A DNA stretch of 64,000 nt from Imbricaverruca yamaguchii (GCA_034440575.1 JAOTOL010001603.1:250001-314000), one strand, 5' to 3'. Positions 45,581-58,279 are shown, numbered from the stretch's first letter. The notes: generated from the letters alone by a model not told the origin. Made by a program: numbers and translations.

Positions 45581-45593
45581 GACGATTGCATCG
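45581..45593. repeat. Right target-site duplication of the 7-kb LINE
   Basis: GACGATTGCATCG, partner of 38423-38435. Confidence 0.85.
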
Positions 45594-45622
45594 ACTTTTC
45601 AGGACTTCCAGGTGCAGCGAAG

Positions 45623-45872
<250 letters not shown>

Positions 45873-45875
<3 letters not shown>

Positions 45876-46842
45876 CTTGTTCGTGTTCTAGCCAGTCTTA
45901 TCCAATGTTGGTTTTAGTTTGCTTCCACGGTTATATGATAATTTATAGGTTCTAACGTTGTAGTTGTGTAATCCCCACTCTCAGATTACAGGCGATGCGG
46001 TGTGTTTTGAAAGCAGTGGAAGATGGAACCGAAATATTCCTACAGACCCAGTGTAGATATCCGCCCAGCCTCACTCACACACACCCCACCTCCTACCCCC
46101 CCCAAAAAAAAAAAACAAACAATGAAAGAAATTTGAACTATCGTCGGTACAAAGTGTATCGACCTCAAACTCATTCGCAATGTTTCTAGTAGGAGGAAAA
46201 ACAATTTTATGAGAAAAAAGTGTATGGAGATTAAAAAAATGTTCCACGAGGTTGCTGGCACCAGGCTAGACACAGGGTGTGTCGAAGATTGTGATAGCAC
46301 CCAACTGCGCATCCGATGGCAACAACGCTATTGTGCAGATTAAGTTTTAATGCATAAAGGGTTTTTGTGTAGTCTACGAACATTGCCAAGAAATAAAACG
46401 ATGTCTCGTTCTCATCATTTTCTTCTGTCAAACAGTTATCAAAGCTGCCTCTCTTGAACGTACTTCCTGAAGGTGACCAAGATGATACGTCTGACATCAT
46501 TATATTATTGACCATGCTCGTTGTGACCAGCAGACTAAATGTCCACTGATAAGAGCACATTGCCAGATGCTATGTCGAGCCTTGACTATAATTTACACAG
46601 TCAGGTAATGCATAGCCAGTGAGTAAGACGTGTGAGTGGTAATGAGTGGTAACAGAAGTGGTAAATCAGCGAGACCTGTCATCACATCGTCAGTAGAAAT
46701 CTCCTTTCAGGTGACGGAAGAATTTAAATACCGTCAGCTGGGGAGAAAAGCTTAAAACCGTAACAGCCCATTTCGCTGCAGTTGAACGAAAATAAGCACG
46801 CATAACACCAGCGGGACTGAAGCCAGTTGTCAGGTTCCGATC
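45873..46842. other. Unique non-coding stretch
   Basis: An A11 run near 46104 and nothing else of note. No gene was recognised. Confidence 0.35.
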
Positions 46843-47370
46843 ACACCACGCTAAATGTCCAGTCCAATCACACTCCGCCACAATTTCCGGTCCCATCACA
46901 CTACGCCACAATTTGCGGCCCCGTCGCACTATGCCACAGGATCCGGTCCTGTCACACTATGCCACAGGGTCCGGTCCCGTCACACTATGCCACAGGGTCC
47001 GGTCCCGTCACACTATGTCACAGGGTCCGGTCCCGTCACACGAAGCCACAGGTTCCGGTCCCGTCACACGAAGCCACAGGATCCGGTCCTGTCACACGAA
47101 GCCACAGGGTCCTGTCCTGTCACACTATGCTACAGGGTCCGGTCCCGTCACACTATGCCACAGGGTCCGGTCCTGTCACACTATGCCACAGGGTCCGGTC
47201 CCGTCACACTATGTCACAGGGTCCGGTCCCGTCACACTATGCCACAATTTGCGGCCCCGTCACACTATGCCACAGGATCTGGTCCCGTCACACTATGCCA
47301 CATGGTCCGGTCCTGTCACACTATGCCACAGGGTCCGGTCCCGTCACACGAAGCCACAGGTTCCGGAAGC
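46843..47370. repeat. Minisatellite, 28-bp unit, about 18 copies
   Basis: CCGGTCCCGTCACACTATGC plus CACAGGGT. ACTATGC alternates with ACGAAGC, and CAGGGTCC with AATTTGCGG. A block with CAATTTGCGGCCCCGTC occurs at 46909 and again near 47246, showing an internal block duplication. The plus frames remain open over about 160-210 codons as an artefact. Confidence 0.95.
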
Positions 47371-47387
47371 AACCCTCCCGTCACCGG

Positions 47388-47633
47388 TCCAGCCCGGCAA
47401 TCACTAAACACACCTACACAGCAGCCCGGCAATCACTAAACACACCTACATCGCAGCCCGGCAATCACTAAACACACCTACACCGCAGCCCGGCAATCAC
47501 TAAACACACCTACACCGCAGCCCGGCAATCACTAAACACACCTACACCGCAGCCCGGCAATCACTAAACACACCTACACCGCAGCCCGGTAATCACCAAA
47601 CACACCTACACCGCAGCCCGGCAATCAGCAGCA
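47388..47633. repeat. Minisatellite, 32-bp unit, about 8 copies
   Basis: CAGCCCGGCAATCACTAAAC plus ACACCTACACCG; units at 47422, 47454 and onward, nearly identical. Confidence 0.95.
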
Positions 47634-48765
47634 GGCGCGGATCGACGCGTCACGACCGCGCATCTGCGAACCCGCCAGAAGTGAAAATAACGAGCGCCGA
47701 ATTTGTCTCCGTCGCGCGCCAATTGCCGACACACCATGCACGCCATTCACAGCGCTGGACGGCGGCGAGTGCCCTCTGTTCTGGCAATGGCCTAATAACG
47801 GCGCGCGGCCAAGATTAATGCAAAATTATCGTGTTCATATTGGCTAAAATATCGCCAGCCTGCACAAGTTCAGACTCGACTTACGACAAATGAAAGAGAC
47901 AAATGCGCCGCCGACGCGCGCATTGAGAGCCGCCTCGGCGGTGTCTTTGATCTCGGGCAGTTAATTCGGCATTAATGCACACAGAGCGCGGCAAGGATCG
48001 AACCGTGGCCGGGATGATTCGCAAGAAGTGGCTGTGCACTGACTGGGCTGGTTTTTGTGCACGCCGCGTGTCATTCACAGCACCGCGCGTCATTCACAGC
48101 GCCAGCCGGCACCATCTGGCGGCGCCGCGGGTCAAGCGTGAGCCAAATCGCGAGAAATAACACAGAAAAACGCTGAAAAGAGGCAGCGATAGGAAGAACC
48201 GTGCACAGAGTTCGGATAAAGGAAAATGGACCAGATGGGAAATCAGTGGGATGCATTCCGAGGCCGTGACTCTGCGACTCGGAATCAAGCATGTCGAATG
48301 GTGCGACTGAGACCAGCACACCGCTGGTGAAGCTCAGCGGCTCAGACGCGCGCCGATAATTCCACAGCAGCGCACGGTAGGAGCTGACCGGGGCGGATCG
48401 GCCCACAGCCACCAGGAAGGCAGACATGCGGCCACCGGCCTGGTCGTCCTGATGACCGCCGAGGCGGCGTGTTTTTGCCGCCAGTGGCGGTTGTATAACA
48501 GGTGGTCCCATGAGTGACAACCGTCGCGCCGCGAGGGGCGCATGGCCGTGCCCCCGCCGTGCTTCCCCGCCTTTTTGCCGGCCGTCACGTCCAACTCTAT
48601 TAAAGGCATCGGCGCGAGGCGACCGTTTTTGCGCCGATTCGCGGTAATGATTGTCGTTTGTATAGGCTGCGGCCAGGCGAGGGGTCGCCGGCGGCCGCCT
48701 CTGTTTTTCACGCGCCGCGCGAGAACTCGGCAATAATCGACATTCCGGGCGACGATCGCGACGGA
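47634..48765. other. CpG-rich unique block between two 32-bp arrays
   Basis: Complex GC-rich sequence with islands of AT such as AAGATTAATGCAAAATTATC (47812) and TTAATTCGGCATTAATGC (47960). No open frame has a recognisable motif; overlapping minus frames at 48071-48733 are more likely a result of high GC. This is the longest non-repetitive GC-rich block in the window and a reasonable candidate for conserved regulatory DNA, but that is inference. Confidence 0.4.
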
Positions 48766-49358
48766 CGTGGCACGAACACGTCCGTCACTGTATACGTCTC
48801 AGTGAGAACACGTCCGTCGCTGTATACGTCTCAGTGAGAACGTCCGTACTGTATTATAAACGTCGTCTCAGTGAGAACACGTCCGTCACTGTATACGTCT
48901 CAGTGAGAACACGTCCGTCGCTGTATACGTCTCAGTGAGAACACGTCCGTCACTGTATACGTCTCAGTGAGAACACGTCCGTCACTGTATACGTCTCAGT
49001 GAGAACACGTCCGTCACTGTATACGTCTCAGTGAGAACACGTCCGTCACTGTATACGTCTCAGTGAGAACACGTCCGTCACTGTATACGTCTCAGTGAGA
49101 ACACGTATGTCACTGTATACGTCTCAGTGAGAACACGTCCGTCACTGTATACGTCTCAGTGAGAACACGTCCGTCACTGTATACGTCTCAGTGAGAACAC
49201 GTCCGTCACTTTATACGTCTCAGTGACAACACGCACGTCACTGTATACGTCTCAGTAAGAACACGTATGTCACGGTATACGTTTTAGTGAGAACACGTAT
49301 GTCACTGTATACGTCTTAGTGAGAACACGTCTGTCGCTGTATTCGTCTCAGTGAGATG
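48766..49358. repeat. Minisatellite, 32-bp unit, about 18 copies
   Basis: GAACACGTCCGTCACTGTAT plus ACGTCTCAGTGA in exact 32-bp register. Divergence rises toward the right edge (49200-49358; CGTATGTCAC, TCTTAGTG). The ACGTCC/TGAGACG words are loosely complementary. Confidence 0.95.
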
Positions 49359-50424
49359 CATAACTTATCCCCTGCCATAGGATAACGATCAATATTTTCA
49401 CATGTACTTGCGTCATACATAATAGTAGCTAATAAGAATTACTTGCTTAGGAAATATATACCATATCACAAATCTTAACCACAAGTCCGCCATCTTTCCG
49501 AGTGATCCAAAACTGCATATTTGTATATAAATTTCCATAAGATAAGGAAGCTCGAGGCATTTCACGCCGAATATTCACGAGCTAATTTAGCCTCAGCCAG
49601 TATTTTTGACGCCTTTGCTTTGTTCCTAGAGTATCCTATACGCATCTAAGTAATCCCCAGTGTTAAGATCTTTTAGGTTGTTAAATGCCCGCAACTTCAT
49701 GCTAGTTTTCAAACAGAAACCCCCTGAATACAAGTAACGAAGGAGCAGTGACAGCATCTACCAAGAGAGTTCCCCTTGGACATGGCTCAGATTCATTGTC
49801 ATCTTATTCTATATACCCTACTGTATAAGCATAACCTAGCTGTTATCAGTCTACCTATGTTATTGCTGATGTCACGTATGTCTAGTATAGATGCCCATGC
49901 TGTTTGCTGTTTTTCCTGTCAGCTAGTAAGCAGCTTATATGCATGTATTTTTTTATATTCCGGTGATGAGGGGCTTCAACCGCAAAATATATACTCTGAC
50001 CAGCAGAATAACCAACCTATAGTATTTTTTTAAACAGCTTTGAGCTCCTTTCAGCTGCTTTGTTCATGTATGTATCTATCTTAGATGATTTTTGTTTGAA
50101 CAACCCGAAAATTTGGTCCGATGTTTTCCTGATTTCAGAGGTTCCTGGATCCGACTTCAGTCAAATTCCTCTCTGGAATCGCTCCACTGAAATTTGTTTC
50201 ATTCTTTCATGTCTCATTATTTTACATCACATTGGTCATCCTTGCCGATGGTCTTATATTTAGGGTCGTCGCACACTGCGGTTTTCACTTCCATCTATTC
50301 TGCTAGAGCAGATAGTTCATGGAAGCAAAATAGATGAAAGATTTTGTATGTATATATATACATATGTGTGTGTGTGTGTTTGTATGTCTGTGTGTTTGTG
50401 TGTGTGTATTTATTTCACTTTAAT
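49359..50424. other. Unique AT-rich DNA
   Basis: No gene recognised. A hairpin CTTCCATCTATTCTGCT...AGCAGATAG...ATGGAAG lies at 50288-50325, and a TG-rich microsatellite patch at 50366-50407. Confidence 0.4.
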
Positions 50425-50757
50425 TTAGTCTAATCTTGGATGGCGTGGGCTCATAGAGCAAGATCATATTGCTGAGCAGAGCTTGTTGCATGAGCCAGGA
50501 CCCACACAACCCGACCCGCGAATTCCGGCTCAACGACAGAATATTGACCGAAAGATTAACGTGTCATCTTCACGCTAGCGTGCTTGGTCACCGACACGGC
50601 CGTCCGGGAGCTCATCCCAAGTCTTGTCGGACCAGTTACAACCTGCCTCCCAAACCGGGGGCTAAATACGAGTTAATACAGCGACTCGAACCCTGTCCTG
50701 CTAAGACATGGGAAACCAACGCAGACCAGTACTCTTGTCCACTGTGCTACTAAAACG
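50425..50757 (-). mobile_element. Long tRNA-headed SINE, copy 1
   Basis: On the minus strand it starts near 50757 with a decayed tRNA-like head (TAGTAGCACAGTGG as A box; GGGTTCGAGTCGC as B box). It continues through ATTTAGCCCCCGG, CACGTTAATCTTTCGGTC and CAACAAGCTCTGCTCAGCAA, ending in an A/T-rich 3' end near 50425. The same blocks appear in the same order in 59090-59411, so this is a dispersed family of about 330 bp. Its tail differs from the 38436 LINE end, so another LINE is probably its partner. Confidence 0.88.
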
Positions 50758-51309
50758 CTTAATAATAAGTATGGCTGAATTTCAGCTGAATTTCGCCTTC
50801 GCGACAGAGGTGGACAAAGCTAGTCTTATCCAGTCGATTTTGCCCTTAATAAAAAGGGCTAAAACCACTTACTGGACGAAACATGCGAAACCCTGCTGGT
50901 AATAGGTAACTTTTGTTAGCCCGCCCACATCAGTTTCAAACTTTGCCTTCCCTCTAGTCTTTGCAAGGGAGAGTTCATTCAATGGGATACTGATATAGTG
51001 GATGGAATTGGAACTGATAACTGTATCAGTAAGACGAGAACGGCGATGTTTCTTCGCTGTCCATGAATCTTGATTTTGCATATCGAGCTCGAAAGGTTTG
51101 CTTTTATATAATATAACTCAAACTCGTAACAGTTCAAAATTGAGTGGCACAGGTACGTTCATGCTATGATGTATTAGCCATGTATATGTAGTGCAATCCA
51201 GCTACCAAAATGTTCCATCGGAATTTGATGAAATGCTGATGACATCAACAATGGGCGTAAGTCACACGATTCTATTATTTCCCACAGCTTGACCAAGTCC
51301 AGCTTCCGC
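50758..51309. other. Unique stretch
   Basis: No gene recognised. Confidence 0.3.
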
Positions 51310-52165
51310 AGAAAAACTAACACCACGCTGTCACCTCGCCAAGCGAGTAACCAACACCACGTTGTTGCAAGGCCAAGCGAGTAACTAACACCACACTGTC
51401 ACCTCGCCAAGCGAGTAACCAACACCACACTGTCACCTGGCCAGGCGAGTAACCAACACCACGCTGTCACCTCGCCAAGCGAGTAACTAACACCACACTG
51501 TCACCTGGCCAGGCGAGTAACCAACACCACGCTGTCATCTCGCCAAGCAAGTAACCAACACCACGCTGTCACCTGGCCAGGCGAGTAACCAACACCACGC
51601 TGTCACCTGGCCAGGCGAGTAACCAACACCACGCTGTCACCTCGCCAAGCGAGTAACCAACACCACGCTGTCACCTGGCCAGGCGAGTAACCAACACCAC
51701 GCTGTCACCTCGCCAGGCGAGTAACCAACATCACGCTGTCACCTGGCCAGGCGAGTAACCAACACCACGCTGTCACCTGGCCAGGCGAGTAACCAACACC
51801 ACGCTGTCACCTCGCCAGGCGAGTAACCAACACCACGCTGTCACCTGGCCAGGCGAGTAACCAACACCACGCTGTCACCTGGCCAGGCGAGTAACCAACA
51901 CCACGCTGTCACCTGGCCAGGCGAGTAACCAACACCACGCTGTCACCTCGCCAGGCGAGTAACCAACATCACGCTGTCACCTGGCCAGGCGAGTAACCAA
52001 CACCACGCTGTCACCTGGTCAGGCGAGTAACCAACACCACGCTGTCACCTGGCCAGGCGAGTAACCAACACCACACTGTCACCTGGCCAGGCGAGTAACC
52101 AACACCACACTGTCACCTGGCCAGGCGAGTAACCAACACCACACTGTCACCCGCTGTCACCACGT
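51310..52165. repeat. Minisatellite, 34-bp unit, about 25 copies
   Basis: CGAGTAACCAACACCACGCT plus GTCACCTGGCCAGG in 34-bp register. Subtypes CTCGCCAAG (left), CTGGCCAGG and CTCGCCAGG alternate. A CCAACATCACG variant recurs about 240 bp apart (51727 and 51963), consistent with duplication of a seven-unit block. Confidence 0.95.
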
Positions 52166-52939
52166 CACACGAGTAACTGGGCCGTTCCGCAGGGAAGCCT
52201 TATCAGTCCAATACTATTCTCAGCTATGCAGCGCGCGGCATCCAGATGGAAAAAGCACAAAAAGCCGACCGTGTTTTCTGATCCGTGTCCGATGCGCTGC
52301 TAAGCCGGATGGAAAAACAATGCAGCAATGCAGCAAGTAGTGTGACTGGCCAGCCGACCACTGAAGATGGCCGATGTAGCAGGCAGTGTGACTAGTCAGC
52401 CGATCACTGAACGCGGCTGATGTAGCAGGTGGCGTGACTGGTCAGTCGACTTCTGAAGGTGGCCGATGTACTTGTCAGAAGTGACGTCATGAAAGCGTAA
52501 CATGGATTTGGTGGGGAAGACGCAGTGCAATATAAATTGGTGGGGATAAAGGACACTAAACGAGATCACAAAAGCAGACGTCATAGGTTTCGTGGATTTT
52601 TTTATGGGATTTGCTGTCGATCAGAAATATTGCAGTGACCCTATCAAAAATTGCAACGCAGGGCTACCCTTGACTTGTGCTATCAGAACGTACCCATCGA
52701 ACGAAAGCAAGATTAGTGATCAGATTAGTCGGAACTTGCCCTAAAAAGGCTACTTGATTAGTTAGCAAGGTAAGCGGTGAAAGGCAAGATTAGGAAACCG
52801 ATTTGCACGAAATGCCCCATGTGTAAAAACACAGATTGGCAATGGTTAGATGTCTAATTTGGCTGGGGGAACGAATGCAGTGCAGGTGGATCCCTAACTG
52901 CACTGGCAATGCAACCAGACTAATAATCGGCAAAGCATG
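52166..52939. other. Unique stretch
   Basis: At 52345-52465 a phrase GTGACTGGCCAGCCGACCACTG / GTGACTAGTCAGCCGATCACTG / GTGACTGGTCAGTCGACTTCTG repeats three times about 53 bp apart (old tandem repeat). The remainder shows no gene. Confidence 0.5.
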
Positions 52940-53575
52940 ATGCCACACAGCACGCCTCAGCCTCACGTCATGCCTCCCCATAGTACGCCTCAGCCTCACG
53001 TCATGCTTCCTCACAACACGCTTGAGCCTCACGTCATGGCTCCCCATAGCACGCTTGAGCCTCACGTCATGGTGCCCCATAGCACGCTTGAGCCTCACGT
53101 AATGGTGCCCCATAGCACGCTTGAGCCTCACGTCATGGTTCCCCATAGCACGCTTGAGCCTCACGTCACGGTTCCCCATAGTACGCCTCAGCCTCACGTC
53201 ATGCTTCCCCACAGCACGCTTGAGCCTCACGTCATGCTTCCTCACAGCACGCTTGAGCCTCACGTCATGGCTCCCCATAGCACGTTTGAGCCTCACGTCA
53301 TGGTGCCCCATAACACGCTTGAGCCTCACGTCATGGTTCCCCATAGCACGCTTGAGCCTCACGTCACGGTTCCCCATAGTACGCCTCAGCCTCACGTCAT
53401 GCTTCCCCACAGCACGCTTGAGCCTCACGTCATGCTTCCCCACAGCACGCTTGAGCCTCACGTCATGCTTCCCCACAGCACGCTTGAGCCTCACGTCATG
53501 CTTCCCCATAGCACGCCTCAGCCTCACGTCATGCTTCCCCATAGCACGCTTGAGCCTCACGTCATGACGGCGCCC
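52940..53575. repeat. Minisatellite, 33-bp unit, about 19 copies
   Basis: CACGCTTGAGCCTCACGTCA plus TGCTTCCCCACAG. Since 33 is 3 x 11, two plus frames and one minus frame stay open as 11-residue repeats (such as STLEPHVMLPH and KRAMGKHDVRL). Substitutions change residues in each frame, so no frame looks selected. A run of units at 53100-53200 recurs at 53325-53400 in the same order, which indicates block duplication. Confidence 0.95.
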
Positions 53576-54604
53576 TCATAGCAACTTGTTGATCTGACAT
53601 TCTCAGATCGCCACGAGCCAGGTGGGGCGAGCGCCACCGCAGTCGCCGTTGTCCATCAGCTAGTGCCGACCTCTGTGCCGGCGCACAAGCGCAATGGGCA
53701 GCACAACGGCGCGCGGCGCCCTGCAGTCTTCTGAAGTGGCCAAAGTAGCCGTGTTGGCTGGGCTGGGGTTAAGCCGTCTGACCTGACGGTGTACGCGGCG
53801 ATGCTCGGCTGGAATCAGTGCAAATGGCCTGACGATGTGCACGGCTGCGATGCGAGTGCCGAGAGGAAAAACGGCGAGCAACTGTCTGCGCGGCTCAATG
53901 CCGAGTAGGAAACAAAACACGGATGGTAATCTAGTGAGGCTGCGATCGACAAGTGAGTCGCCCAAGTGGACTTTCCTGTCGACAAACAACTCAGCCGTCG
54001 GCCCCCAGTTCAGTTCAGATCCTAGTATGTACAGACGAAAAGGACGGGAAGGTCGCTTACATATATATTGCATTTGCGGTACTATTGCAAAAAGAAAAAG
54101 CACGATTCCTTGTGGAAGGATTTGCACTCAACAACTAGTTTCAATACCGCATGAAAAATATCATTACACATGCAAAAACAAATCATACTCACTCATCAAA
54201 GAACATGTTCGATCATTGTTCAGCATGGAACAAATAATTCAAGTGGGATGGTAATCAAAATTGATTGCTAATTGTCGATCATCCTAGCCGGAAGCAACCA
54301 TCGCCAGTTACAATGAGTCCACGGAGGCGGCCGAGTGATTCAAATTAGCCGACTTCCCACCGCCCCAACTCCAAATAACCGCTTCAGTCGGCGAATGAGT
54401 CGACAGTGAACAGTTGCGGTGCACGGCTCGGATCTGCACTAAAGCCATAACATCCATTGAGCCTGCTGAGCTGTTTGAACACGCGAGCCGCCACGCTGCA
54501 AACACTTAGCGCCGACGACTGGAGCAAAACTGTGGGAACGAGAAGCCACCCAAATGTGCCGATTGACCGCACGCAACGGCTCGGTGGCGCGTCTGGAGCG
54601 GCCA
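53576..54604. other. GC-rich then AT-rich unique DNA
   Basis: 53590-54000 is GC-rich and abuts the 33-bp array. 54060-54260 is AT-rich. 54310-54604 turns GC-rich again next to the 40-bp array. No gene was recognised. Confidence 0.35.
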
Positions 54605-55560
54605 CGGCGGGGTGTCAGGTGCGGTGGTGATGACACGACAGTCATGGTGAGGTGTCAGGTGTGGTGGTGGTGATACGACAGTCATGGTGAGGTGTCAGGT
54701 GTGGTGGTGACGATACGACAGCCACGGCGGGGTGTCAGGTGTGGTGGTGACGATACGACAGCCATGGTGAGGTGCCAGGTGTGGTAGTGATGATACGACA
54801 GTCATGGTGAGGTGCCAGGTGTGGTAGTGATGATACGACAGTCATGGTGAGGTGCCAGGTGTGGTAGTGATGATAAGACAGTCATGGTGAGGTGTCAGGT
54901 GTGGTGGTGATGATACGATAGCCACGGCGGGGTGTCAGGTGTGGTGGTGACGATACGACAGCCATGGTGAGGTGCCAGGTGTGGTAGTGATGATACGACA
55001 GTCATGGTGAGGTGCCAGGTGTGGTAGTGATGATACGACAGTCATGGTGAGGTGCCAGGTGTGGTAGTGATGATACGACAGTCATGGTGAGGTGTCATGT
55101 GTGGTGGTGACGATACGACAGTCACAGACTGGTGTCAGGTGTGGTGGTGATGGTACGACAGTCATGGTGAGGTGTCAGGTGTGGTGGTGATGATACGACA
55201 GTCATGGTGAGGTGTCAGGTGTGGTGGTGATGATACGACAGTCATGGTGAGGTGTCATGTGTGGTGGTGACGATACGACAGTCACAGTCTGGTGTCAGGT
55301 GTGGTGGTGATGGTACGACAGTCATGGTGAGGTGTCAGGTGTGGTGGTGATGATACGACAGTCATGGTGAGGTGTCAGGTGTGGTGGTGATGGTACGACA
55401 GTCATGGTGAGGTGTCAGGTGTGGTGGTGATGGTACGACAGTCATGGTGAGGTGCCAGGTGTGGTGGTGATGATACGACAGTCATGGTGAGGTGTCAGGT
55501 GTGGTGGTGATGATACGACAGTCACAGTCTGGTGTCATGTGTGGTGGCGACGACACGACA
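54605..55560. repeat. Minisatellite, 40-bp unit, about 24 copies
   Basis: GTCATGGTGAGGTGTCAGGT plus GTGGTGGTGATGATACGACA in exact 40-bp register. Marker variants (GCCACGGCGGGG; GTCACAGACTGG/GTCACAGTCTGG; GGTAGTGATG) recur in order, showing higher-order blocks of 160 to 240 bp. Confidence 0.95.
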
Positions 55561-55754
55561 GTATGCCCATGCAGCGAGATCAATCAGCGACAATTCGGAC
55601 TTCCGGATGAGTGTCCTGTTGAACAGGGTCAGCTGTAGCAGATGTAAGACCTCTTTAGGTAGGGCCAGGGGTTGGTTTCGACTGCGTGAGGGATCACTAT
55701 TCGTGATACTCCATAGCCAATATTTTATATTCTCTATTATATATTCTTTCATAT

Positions 55755-55900
55755 ACCCTACACACCCTGGTACAAGGTCCCTGAAACATCCGCTACATCT
55801 CTGGGCACGATGTTTCTGATGCATCCGCTACACGCCTTTGTGCGGGATCTCTGATGCAACAACTACATGCCTTGTTGCAAAGTCTCTGATGGACCAGTCA
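55755..55900. repeat. Diverged 42-bp tandem repeat, about 3 copies
   Basis: CATCCGCTACANNCCTNGGTNCNANGTCYCTGATG phrases spaced about 42 bp apart, ending near 55897. Confidence 0.65.
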
Positions 55901-56399
55901 CAGCCAAAATCAGGTCAATGACCCCGAGACCACCCAAGTCGATGTGGTAAAAGAAAGTACCCAAACAAGGTCGGTCTGTGTTCTGTAGTAGAACCAGGCA
56001 GGTCTCTGATAGGAAGGATCTCCATAGGTCCCAGGTGCAGTAGCGGAACTGTCAGATTTAACGGGGGACGGCGAGCTTTGGTGGGACGTTTTTCCAGCGA
56101 GCCTTTAATCTTGGTGTGAATTTTGCTGCTGTACAGGAGACAGATCACAGCTTCTTGATCCCACTTTAATACACAGAGATATTGCATAGCAAATTGATCT
56201 ATGAATGACCATTTCCGAAAGCAAGTCCGATGAAAAATATCGAGCAGCCACATTGTTCCTGGTGTGGTGACTCACACGGTTCTCGGTTTAGATCAATCCA
56301 CCTTGTTTGCATTCTAAACAAATAATGAATGTGTGAGACGGGGATCGAACAAGATTGCTTTAGCCCTAAAATGTTTGCTGGGATTTCACTGACTACCTG
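55901..56399. other. Unique stretch
   Basis: No gene recognised. Confidence 0.3.
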
Positions 56400-56520
56400 C
56401 CCTTCTCTCTCTCCCTCTCTCTCCCTATCTCTCTCTCTCTTTCTTTCCCTCTCTCTCCACCTCTCTCTCTCTCTTTCTCTTTCTCTCTCCCTCTCTCTCT
56501 CCTTCTCTCTCTCTCTCTGA
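56400..56520. repeat. (CT)n-rich polypyrimidine microsatellite
   Basis: About 120 bp of CT dinucleotides with TTCTTTCC and CCACC interruptions. The plus strand is all pyrimidine except for two A bases. Confidence 0.95.
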
Positions 56521-56674
56521 TCCGCCACCACTGACTAGGTAGAGAAAATCCCAAGCCACGTTGCTGCCCCGCCGCCATCCATGGTGTTACTCTGTTGTGA
56601 CCCGACCGTCCGTTGCAGTCACTGATCGGATGTCGACTCCCATCGATGGAGCGGTATACTCTCAGCCAGCGCTG

Positions 56675-58025
56675 CAGTCCCCTGCCAACCAGATACCAGC
56701 GACTGCAGTCCCCTGACAACTGGACACCAGCGACTGCAGTCCCCTGACAACCGGACACCAGCGCTGCAGTCCCCTGACAACCGGACACCAGCGATTGCAG
56801 TCCCCTGACAACCAGATACCAGCAACTGCAGTCCCCTGACAACTGGACACCAGCGACTGCAGTCCCCTGACAACCAGATACCAGCGACTGCAGTCCCCTG
56901 ACAACTGGACACCAGCGACTGCAGTCCCCTGACAACCAGATACCAGCGCTGCAATCCCCTGACAACCGGACACCAGCGACTGCAGTCCCCTGACAACCGG
57001 ACACCAGCGACTGCAGTCCCCTGACAACCGGACACCAGCGACTGCAGTCCCCTGACAACCAGATACCAGCGCTGCAGTCCCCTGACAACCGGACACCAGC
57101 GACTGCAGTCTCCTGACAACCGGACACCAGCGACTGCAGTCCCCTGACAACCGGACACCAGCGACTGCAGTCCCCGAACCCTCTGCAACCAGATACCAGC
57201 GACTGCAGTCCCCTGCCAACCAGATACCAGCGCTGCAGTCCCCTGACAACCAGATACCAGCGCTGTAGTCCCCTGACAACCAGATACCAGCGCTGCAGTC
57301 CCTGACAACCAGACACCAGCGACTGCAGTCCCTAACAACCAGATACCAACGCTGCAGTCCCCTGACAACCGGACACCAGCGACTGCAGTCTCCTGACAAC
57401 CGGACACCAGCGACTGCAGTCCCCTGACAACCTGACACCAGCGACTGCAGTCCCCTGACAACCAGATACCAGCGACTGCAGTCCCCTGCCAACCAGATAC
57501 CAGCGCTGCAGTCCCCTGACAACCAGATACCAGCGCTGTAGTCCCCTGACAACCAGATACCAGCGCTGCAGTCCCCTGACAACCAGACACCAGCGACTGC
57601 AGTCCCCTAACAACCAGATACCAACGCTGCAGTCCCCTGACAACCGGACACCAGCGTCTGCAGTCCCCTGACAACCAGATACCAGCGCTGTAGTCCCCTA
57701 ACAACCAGATACCAGCGCTGCAGTCCCCTGACAACCGGACACCAGCGTCTGCAGTCCCCTGACAACCAGATACCAGCGCTGCAGTCCCCTGACAACTGGA
57801 CACCAGCGCTGCAGTCCCCTGACAACCAGACACCAGCGCTGTAGTCCTCTGATAACCAGACACCAGCGACTCTGCAGTCCCCTAATAACCATACACCAGC
57901 GACTGCAGTCCCCTGGCAACTGGACACCAGCGCTGCAGTCCTCTGATAACCAGACATCAGTAACTGCAGTCCTCTGATAACCAGACACCAGCGACTGCAG
58001 TCCCCTAATAACCATGCACCAGCGA
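56675..58025. repeat. Minisatellite, 30/31-bp unit, about 44 copies
   Basis: CCAGCGACTGCAGTCCCCTG plus ACAACCGGACA; a one-base shorter form has CCAGCGCTGCAG. ACCGGACA alternates with ACCAGATA and ACTGGACA. The block 57180-57360 recurs at 57455-57650 with the same order of variants (offset about 273 bp at the CTGCCAACC marker). The minus frames stay open for up to 414 codons because of the missing stops; they are artefacts. Confidence 0.95.
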
Positions 58026-58109
58026 CGGCTATACTACGTAGTGGAGGGAGCTGCAAACAACAGCTGACAACCACCAGCAGCAAGTATATAAATGGGGTCA
58101 AGATGAATG

Positions 58110-58121
58110 CACACACAGACA

Positions 58122-58192
<71 letters not shown>

Positions 58193-58226
58193 CTAATATA
58201 TATGTATATATATATAGATAACATAT

Positions 58227-58279
<53 letters not shown>

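Noticed and set aside
46827..47471. Plus-strand frames with His/Ser/Pro repeats
   Set aside because: A product of the 28-bp array.
48071..48733. 220-codon minus frame in the CpG-rich block
   Set aside because: High GC lowers stop frequency. Other frames on the same strand are open too and no motif is recognised.
56393..57863. Minus-strand frames of 300-414 codons rich in Trp, Cys and Gly
   Set aside because: They come wholly from the 30/31-bp array and read in several frames at once.
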